Source: Embleya scabrispora DSM 41855 (GTDB taxonomy: Bacteria > Actinomycetota > Actinomycetes > Streptomycetales > Streptomycetaceae). From it: a DNA stretch of 64,000 bases. A model generated the notes under the pieces. The model ran no database searches. It saw only the letters and a list, made by a program, of their open reading frames with translations, and was not told the DNA's origin. A program made the translations under genes and the position numbers. The stretch lies in contig NZ_KB889585.1 in NCBI RefSeq assembly GCF_000372745.1, forward strand, positions 62,001 through 126,000, in the 5' to 3' direction. Below are positions 59,409 through 64,000 of the stretch, in pieces. Positions within the stretch are counted from its first letter, which is position 1; the number at the start of each line of letters is the position of its first letter.

Positions 59409-60088
59409 AGCCCGACCTGGTGATCTTCGACAACGACGGTGTGCTGGTGGACAGCGAGCCGATCGCCAATCGGGCGCTCGCCGGCCTGCTCACCGAACTG
59501 GGCGTGCCCACCAGCTACGAGGACTCGCTGCGCGACTACCTCGGCGGCACCATGGCCCGCGTGCACACGATCGTCCGCGAGCGGGACGGCGTCACGCTGC
59601 CCGACGACTTCGATCACGTCTATCACGAGCGCGTGTTCGCCGGGTTCCGGGCCGAGCTCGAAGCCGTGGCCGGGGTCGCCGACGTGCTCGCCGCCCTCGA
59701 CCTCGCGGGTGTCCCGTACTGCCTGGCCTCGTCCGGCACGCACGAGCGGATCCGGCTCGCGCTGACCCGGACCGACTTGATCGGGCGCTTTCCCGACCCG
59801 ATCCGGTTCAGCGGCCAGGACGTCGCGCAGGGCAAGCCCGCACCCGATCTGTTCCTGCACGCCGCGGCCGCGATGGGCGTCGACCCGGTGCGCTGTGTGG
59901 TGGTCGAGGACAGTCCGCTGGGCGTGCAGGCGGCGCGGGCGGCGGGGATGACCGTCCACGGCTATGCCGCGATGACCCCGCCGGAGCGGCTGGCGGACGC
60001 CGATTCGTTGTTCAAGGACATGGTCGACCTGCCGGAGCTGCTGGGAGTACATCCGCCTTCGGACGGTTTTTCCGGCCGCGGAATCTGA
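59405..60088 (+). CDS. HAD family hydrolase (beta-phosphoglucomutase-like)
   Basis: The 227-residue HAD enzyme has motif I DLVIFDNDGVLVDSEP with the nucleophile Asp, motif II in YCLASSGTHER, motif III Lys in QGKPAPDLFL, and motif IV VVVEDSPLGVQAA. The helical cap covers about 15-85. It is close to phosphoglycolate phosphatase/beta-phosphoglucomutase enzymes. GTG start overlaps proC, so co-expression with proline synthesis is expected, although the substrate is unknown; metabolite repair is one option. Confidence 0.9.
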   Translation: MKPDLVIFDNDGVLVDSEPIANRALAGLLTELGVPTSYEDSLRDYLGGTMARVHTIVRERDGVTLPDDFDHVYHERVFAGFRAELEAVAGVADVLAALDLAGVPYCLASSGTHERIRLALTRTDLIGRFPDPIRFSGQDVAQGKPAPDLFLHAAAAMGVDPVRCVVVEDSPLGVQAARAAGMTVHGYAAMTPPERLADADSLFKDMVDLPELLGVHPPSDGFSGRGI

Positions 60089-60139
60089 CGATTCATCAAA
60101 AGATCTTCCCGGCCTCTGTCCGTCGAAGTGACCCGTCGG

Positions 60140-60145
60140 TAGCGT
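60140..60145 (+). promoter_or_regulatory. -10 box TAGCGT of the MFS gene
   Basis: TAGCGT lies 8 nt before the ATG at 60154; leaderless spacing. Confidence 0.45.
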
Positions 60146-60153
60146 GCACGCCC

Positions 60154-61356
60154 ATGCAGGTGACCGAACCGGCGGCCGAGCCGTCCAAGGACGAGATGTT
60201 GCGCCGCGCGCGGTTCAGCCTGCTCGCGTGCTTCCTGATCCAGGGCGCGTCCTTCGCCCTTCTGGTGACCAGGATCCCGGCGATCCAGCGCCGTTACGAC
60301 ATGGGCGACGGCACGCTGACCGCGGTCCTGTCGGTGGTGCCGATCGTCGCGGGCGTGGGCAGCGTCATAGCCGGGGCGCTGGCCAAGCGCTTCGGCAGCC
60401 GGCTGGTGCTCCGGGTCTCCCAGCCGATCGTGTGCGCGATCCTGATCGGGGTCGGCGCGGGCGATCGGCTGTGGCAACTGGCGATCGTCCTCTTCGTGTT
60501 CGGGCTCTCCCTGGGCGCGGTGGACGCCACGATGAACATGCAGGGCGTGGCGATCCAGGCCCGGGCGGGTCGCAGCATCATGCTCGGCTTCCACGCCTCG
60601 TACAGTCTCGGCGGCCTGGCCGGCGCCGGGGTCGCCGGGCTGTGCGCGTGGGGGGACGTCCCGCTGGTGTGGATGTACGCGGGGGCCGTCCTGGTCACCG
60701 TGCCCGTCGCGCTCGTGGTCGGCCCCGGCTACCTGGGCACGGACACCGTGATGCCGGTCGCCGACCCGGAACGCTCGGCGGCCCGCAAGCTGCCGTGGCG
60801 CCCGCTGATCCCGCTGTGCCTGGTGATGACGTTCGCCTACATCGGCGACTCGACGGTGGCCAACTGGAGCGCGGTCTACCTGGAGAAGGTGCTGGACAGC
60901 TCCGAGGCGTTCGCCGTGGTCCCCTACATCGCGTACATGATCACCACCTTGATCGGCCGCAGCGTGGGCGACCTCGGCGTGCGCCGCTGGGGCATGGTCA
61001 ACGTGGTCCGCGGCGGAGCCGTGGTCGCCGCCGCCGGCTTCGCGGTGGTCCTGGCCGCCCCGCACGCCGCGGTGGGTCTGCTCGGCTTCGTGATCCTGGG
61101 CGTGGGCCTGTGCGTCCTGGTCCCGCAGACGTTCGCCGCGGGCGGCCGACAGTCGCCGCGGGACGCCGACGAGGCGGTGGCCCGACTCAACATCTTCAAT
61201 TACGTCGGCTTCCTGGTCGGCACCCCGCTCGTGGGCGGGATCGCCGATCTCGCCTCGTTCCGCGTCGCGATGCTGGTGCCGCTGTTCCTGGTGCTCGCCG
61301 TGGTGCCGCTGGCCCACGCCTTCGCCCCGCACGGTGAACCCGCTCACGACCGATGA
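60154..61356 (+). CDS. MFS transporter
   Basis: The 400-residue protein has twelve spans and the YbjJ/FucP-like pattern (LLACFLIQGASFALLVTRIPAIQRRYDMGDGTLTAVLSVVPIVAGVGSV, and HASYSLGGLAGAGVAGL). The central loop (about residues 195-210) is short. The substrate cannot be assigned. It has its own leaderless promoter; acuC starts 32 bp after its stop with another, so the two are not obviously one operon. Confidence 0.9.
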   Translation: MQVTEPAAEPSKDEMLRRARFSLLACFLIQGASFALLVTRIPAIQRRYDMGDGTLTAVLSVVPIVAGVGSVIAGALAKRFGSRLVLRVSQPIVCAILIGVGAGDRLWQLAIVLFVFGLSLGAVDATMNMQGVAIQARAGRSIMLGFHASYSLGGLAGAGVAGLCAWGDVPLVWMYAGAVLVTVPVALVVGPGYLGTDTVMPVADPERSAARKLPWRPLIPLCLVMTFAYIGDSTVANWSAVYLEKVLDSSEAFAVVPYIAYMITTLIGRSVGDLGVRRWGMVNVVRGGAVVAAAGFAVVLAAPHAAVGLLGFVILGVGLCVLVPQTFAAGGRQSPRDADEAVARLNIFNYVGFLVGTPLVGGIADLASFRVAMLVPLFLVLAVVPLAHAFAPHGEPAHDR

Positions 61357-61376
61357 TCGCGAGCCGGCCCGGGCGG

Positions 61377-61382
61377 TAGCGT
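61377..61382 (+). promoter_or_regulatory. -10 box TAGCGT of acuC
   Basis: TAGCGT lies 6 nt before the ATG at 61389; leaderless spacing, and the same hexamer as for the gene upstream. Confidence 0.5.
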
Positions 61383-61388
61383 GACCGC

Positions 61389-62591
61389 ATGAGTCGAGCG
61401 GTGCAGGTGATGTGGGACGACCGGATGACCGGTTACGACTTCGGCCCGTGGCACCCGATGAAGCCGGTACGCCTGCGCCTGACCATCGACCTGATCCGCG
61501 CGTTCGGCCTGCACAACCTGCCGGAACTGCGGGTGCGCGCGCCGGGGATCGCCTCCGACGAACAACTGGCCATGGTGCATGCCGACGCCTACGTCGCCGC
61601 CGTGCGCGCCGCCTCGTTCGATCCCCGAAAGGCCGATCCGGCGTTCGGGATCGGCACCGAGGACACCCCCGCGTTCGCGGACATGCACGAGGTGTCCGCA
61701 CTGATCGCCGGCGCCTCGATCGCCGCGGCCGACGCGGTGTGGCTGGGACCGGAACACCCGGACGGCGCCGACCACGCGATCAACTTCGCGGGCGGCCTGC
61801 ACCACGCGATGCCCGCCGCCGCGGCCGGATTCTGCGTCTACAACGACCCCGCGCTGGCGATCGCGCGCCTGCTCGAACTCGGCGCCGAACGGGTCGCCTA
61901 CGTGGACATCGACGTGCACCACGGCGACGGCGTGCAGGAGGCGTTCCGCGACGACCCGCGCGTGCTGACGATCAGCCTGCACGAGAGCCCGCGCTTCCTG
62001 TTCCCGGGCACCGGGTTCCCGGACGAGATCGGCGGGCCGGACGCCGAGGGCTTCGCGGTCAACGTCGCGCTTCCGCCCGGGATCGCCGACGCGCCCTGGC
62101 TGCGCGCGTTCGACGCCGTGGTGCCGCCGCTGCTCGCGGCCTTTCGCCCGGACGTGCTGGTCACCCAGCACGGCGCGGACACCCACGCGGACGACCCGCT
62201 GGCCCACCTCGCGCTGAGCGTGGACGCGCAGCGCACGGCGCACGCCGCGCTGCACGCGCTCGCGCACGAACACGCGGGCGGGCGCTGGATCGCCACCGGC
62301 GGTGGGGGCTACGCGGCGGTGGACGTGGTCCCGCGCACCTGGACGCACCTGGTGGCCGAGGCGGCCGGCCACCCCATCGACCCGGCCCGGGACGTGCCGC
62401 TCGACTGGCGCGAGGAGGTCCGGATGCTGACCCGCGAAACGGGACCACAGCGGATGACCGACGGCGGGACCGGCGATTTTCGGCCGTTCTCCGCGGGCTA
62501 CGACCCGGCGGACCGGACCGACCAATCAATTCTGGCCACCCGGCGCGCGGTCTTCCCGGCGCATGGTCTCGACCCGATGTTCGACCTGTGA
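61389..62591 (+). CDS. acuC: AcuC-like histone deacetylase family protein
   Basis: The 400-residue zinc deacetylase has GGLHHAMPAAAAGFCVYND (the His-His charge relay), YVDIDVHHGDGVQEAF (the Asp and His zinc ligands), LTISLHESP, TQHGADTHADDPLAHL (second zinc Asp), and ATGGGGYAAVDVVPRTW. In Bacillus, AcuC deacetylates acetyl-CoA synthetase and so restores its activity. Length and motifs fit AcuC rather than acetylpolyamine hydrolases. No acs gene lies nearby. Confidence 0.92.
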   Translation: MSRAVQVMWDDRMTGYDFGPWHPMKPVRLRLTIDLIRAFGLHNLPELRVRAPGIASDEQLAMVHADAYVAAVRAASFDPRKADPAFGIGTEDTPAFADMHEVSALIAGASIAAADAVWLGPEHPDGADHAINFAGGLHHAMPAAAAGFCVYNDPALAIARLLELGAERVAYVDIDVHHGDGVQEAFRDDPRVLTISLHESPRFLFPGTGFPDEIGGPDAEGFAVNVALPPGIADAPWLRAFDAVVPPLLAAFRPDVLVTQHGADTHADDPLAHLALSVDAQRTAHAALHALAHEHAGGRWIATGGGGYAAVDVVPRTWTHLVAEAAGHPIDPARDVPLDWREEVRMLTRETGPQRMTDGGTGDFRPFSAGYDPADRTDQSILATRRAVFPAHGLDPMFDL

Positions 62592-62645
62592 CCCGGTGCC
62601 CCCGACGCCTGCCGTGACCTCGACCCGTGACCCAAGGAGCTGTGC

Positions 62646-63464
62646 GTGACCGTTGCGGTTCCCACCCCCGAGGAGCTTCGCTCCCACCTCGTGCGCGGCC
62701 GGATCGCCGGCGACGTGGCGACCACGAGAGAGAACAACCTCCGGCACTACCGACTGATGAGCGAGCGGCACCCCGGCCATCTGTTCGGCCTGGAACCGGA
62801 CGGTCGGTGGAACGCGGACGATGTGCTGGCCCTGATGGTGCGCCGTTGCGGAGTGGTCGCCGATCCGGCCCACCGCAACGGCCGGGACACCATCGACCCG
62901 GACCTGACCATCGCCGCCCTGGACGCGTACGCGGATCGAGTGGCGCTGGCCGCCAAACGCCGCGAGCGGGTGATCGTGGCCACGGGTCACCCGAACGGCC
63001 TACAGGATTGGTATCGGACACTGGCGCGCGTGCTGCGCGACGCCGGATGTACGCTCCTGCGCCCCGCCGCGGGCTGGGTCTATCGCACGCCGACCGCCGA
63101 GGGCGGGGAGAGTCGCACGATCCGCTATCGGGGTGATGTCGCCATGGTGGTCGACGACGAGGGAGACTTCCGGCACACCCACTCCGCGCGCGGCGTGCGG
63201 GCGATGCTGGCCGAGTTGGCCACCGCGCGCGAGCCGCTTCCGGATCTGCTGATCGGCGACCACGGCTGGGCCGGAGGCGCGGGTCAGGCGGGTGTTCCCA
63301 CGATCGGATTCGCGGATTGCAACGACCCCGCGTTGTTCGTGGCGGCAGAGGAGAGCCGGGTCGAGGTGGTCGTCCCGCTCGACGACAACGTCGCACCGCA
63401 CCTGTACAAACCGCTCATGGCCTACGTGCTCGATCGGTCCGGACTGTCCGGAATCAATCCATAA
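62646..63464 (+). CDS. Conserved actinobacterial protein, often annotated as phosphatase
   Basis: This 272-residue protein has no domain I can name with certainty. Notable segments are TRENNLRHYRLMSERHPGHLFGL, ERVIVATGHPNGLQDWYRTLARVL, VAMVVDDEGDFRHTHS, and LLIGDHGWAGGAGQAGVPTIGFADCNDPALF. The ATGHPNG and GDHGWAGGAGQAG loops look like active-site loops, and several His/Asp residues could bind metal. Homologues sit beside acuC and the excisionase-type gene in Streptomyces. A strong AAGGAG ribosome site precedes the GTG start, unlike the leaderless genes upstream. Confidence 0.6.
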   Translation: MTVAVPTPEELRSHLVRGRIAGDVATTRENNLRHYRLMSERHPGHLFGLEPDGRWNADDVLALMVRRCGVVADPAHRNGRDTIDPDLTIAALDAYADRVALAAKRRERVIVATGHPNGLQDWYRTLARVLRDAGCTLLRPAAGWVYRTPTAEGGESRTIRYRGDVAMVVDDEGDFRHTHSARGVRAMLAELATAREPLPDLLIGDHGWAGGAGQAGVPTIGFADCNDPALFVAAEESRVEVVVPLDDNVAPHLYKPLMAYVLDRSGLSGINP

Positions 63465-63528
63465 AACAGCCTGATGGGCGATTCAGGTGGGATAACTACT
63501 CCTCTTCCCCACTGGTACCACACGCCAC

Positions 63529-63534
63529 TACTCT
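63529..63534 (+). promoter_or_regulatory. -10 box TACTCT upstream of the excisionase-type gene
   Basis: TACTCT in CCACTACTCTGGAGGG gives a leader of about 70 nt before the ATG at 63611. Confidence 0.4.
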
Positions 63535-63610
63535 GGAGGGACGCACGTGCGTGTGGCAGTCGCCGGAGGGGAAGCCGGCGCCCGACGCGTGCTGAATGGT
63601 TCGGTGCGTC

Positions 63611-63814
63611 ATGGCTTCTGGAGAGAGGCCTCTCAACGAGGTCAACTTCTTGACTGTGGCCGAGGTGGCCGCGGTGATGCGGGTGTCCAAGATGACGGTG
63701 TATCGCCTGGTCCACAGTGGCGAGATGCCGGCCATCAGGGTTGGTCGGTCCTTCCGAGTTCCGGAGCAGGCCGTCCACGACTACCTGCGAGACTCCTACG
63801 TGGAAACAGCGTAG
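63611..63814 (+). CDS. Excisionase-family (MerR-like) helix-turn-helix protein
   Basis: This 67-residue protein is a single winged HTH: NFLTVAEVAAVMRVSKMTVYRLVHSGEMPAIRVGRSFRVPEQAVHDYLRDS. The VSKMTVYRLVHSG helix is the recognition helix and RVGRSFRVP the wing. It is chromosomal, with no integrase or att site, so it is a regulator and not a phage excisionase. Its sequence differs from BldC. It lies directly upstream of the bS22 gene, a conserved arrangement in Streptomyces. Confidence 0.92.
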   Translation: MASGERPLNEVNFLTVAEVAAVMRVSKMTVYRLVHSGEMPAIRVGRSFRVPEQAVHDYLRDSYVETA

Positions 63815-63861
63815 GGGGGCATTACGGACCGCCTCGTTTAGAGGTGGGCCGGGGCGGCGAG

Positions 63862-63867
63862 TAGGCT
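63862..63867 (+). promoter_or_regulatory. -10 box TAGGCT upstream of the bS22 gene
   Basis: TAGGCT gives a leader of about 60 nt that ends with a GAGGG ribosome site before the GTG at 63934. Confidence 0.45.
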
Positions 63868-63933
63868 GGCCCCCAGTTGTGCGGGCTGATCCGGCTCCGC
63901 GCGGTAGGAACGTCACGTGAGCGAGGGTTGTCG

Positions 63934-64000
63934 GTGGGCTCTGTCATCAAGAAGCGTCGCAAGCGCATGGCGAAGAAGAAGCACCGCAAGCTTCTCAAGA
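63934..64000 (+). CDS. 30S ribosomal protein bS22-type (AURKAIP1/COX24 domain), 3' partial
   Basis: The window ends inside this gene. The visible residues VGSVIKKRRKRMAKKKHRKLLK are the start of the roughly 32-residue, very basic protein found in actinobacterial small ribosomal subunits (bS22). GTG start with GAGGG six nt upstream. The gene is usually too short for automatic calling. Confidence 0.92.
   Translation, partial: MGSVIKKRRKRMAKKKHRKLLK

Noticed and set aside
63611-63814. Excisionase-type protein as a sign of a mobile element
   Set aside because: No integrase, tRNA attachment site or phage genes; the gene is in a conserved chromosomal position next to bS22.

Overview
The window is about 64 kb of uniformly GC-rich DNA (roughly 70% by eye) with GTG/ATG starts, many 4-bp ATGA/GTGA gene overlaps and TANNNT promoters. 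Gene content and order (panC-panD-nadB-nadC-coaX, lysS, argA, lsr2, clpC, mutY, disA, radA, ilvD, proC, acuC, bS22) match the conserved core of a Streptomyces-type actinomycete chromosome. Streptomycetaceae or a close relative is likely, but the genus cannot be fixed from this sequence. I found no tRNA, rRNA, insertion sequence, prophage or CRISPR array; this is housekeeping chromosome with small lineage-specific insertions.

Layout. 1-7.2 kb: end of an osmoprotectant-binding lipoprotein gene, an Ala/Pro-rich membrane protein, a stand-alone nuoD, two membrane PH-domain proteins and a class III CoA-transferase. 7.4-14.4 kb: a MidA/NDUFAF7-type methyltransferase, two tandem histidine kinases with their NarL-type regulator, then a divergent SDR versus cupin-P450 pair. 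14.7-23.8 kb: cofactor block (DUF2520 reductase-like protein, panC, panD, nadB, nadC, coaX), an acidic-repeat protein and lysS. 23.9-32.3 kb: SGNH hydrolase, M23 peptidase/BlaI divergent pair, secreted DUF11 protein, argA, lsr2, a primase-polymerase-like remnant and clpC. 32.4-41 kb: MMPL exporter with divergent TetR, SDR with an alcohol dehydrogenase remnant, TPR protein, an operon of fatty-acid-hydroxylase-fold and lysoplasmalogenase-fold membrane proteins, a PRC-barrel/DUF2382 stress protein and small proteins. 41.4-54.9 kb: an AftB-like arabinofuranosyltransferase, mutY, disA, radA, two tandem sigma-like/zinc-motif/membrane/BACON fusion proteins, a cysteine-cluster protein, a Ppx/GppA phosphatase, a sugar isomerase and TetR. 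55-64 kb: ilvD, ABC exporter, proC-HAD, MFS, acuC, a phosphatase-like protein, an excisionase-type HTH protein and the start of bS22.

Main points. (i) The two tandem genes at 48.2-51.5 kb encode an ECF-sigma-like core, an anti-sigma-type Hx3Cx2C zinc motif, one membrane span and an extracellular beta domain in a single chain; this is the best candidate for an undescribed system. (ii) At least 18 genes have a TANNNT -10 box exactly 6-8 nt before the start codon, so leaderless transcription looks dominant here and helps fix starts. (iii) Other functional pairings suggested by context are an ether-lipid-type operon (37.1-38.6 kb), a nuoD paralogue near a NuoD-arginine-methyltransferase homologue, and a mycobacterial-type AftB homologue in a genome whose neighbours look Streptomyces-like. 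(iv) Exact regulatory sites are visible: a GTTCGC-N5-GCG ClgR box upstream of clpC, a three-half-site TetR operator, a BlaI-like operator, and strong hairpin terminators including a 60-bp perfect palindrome.
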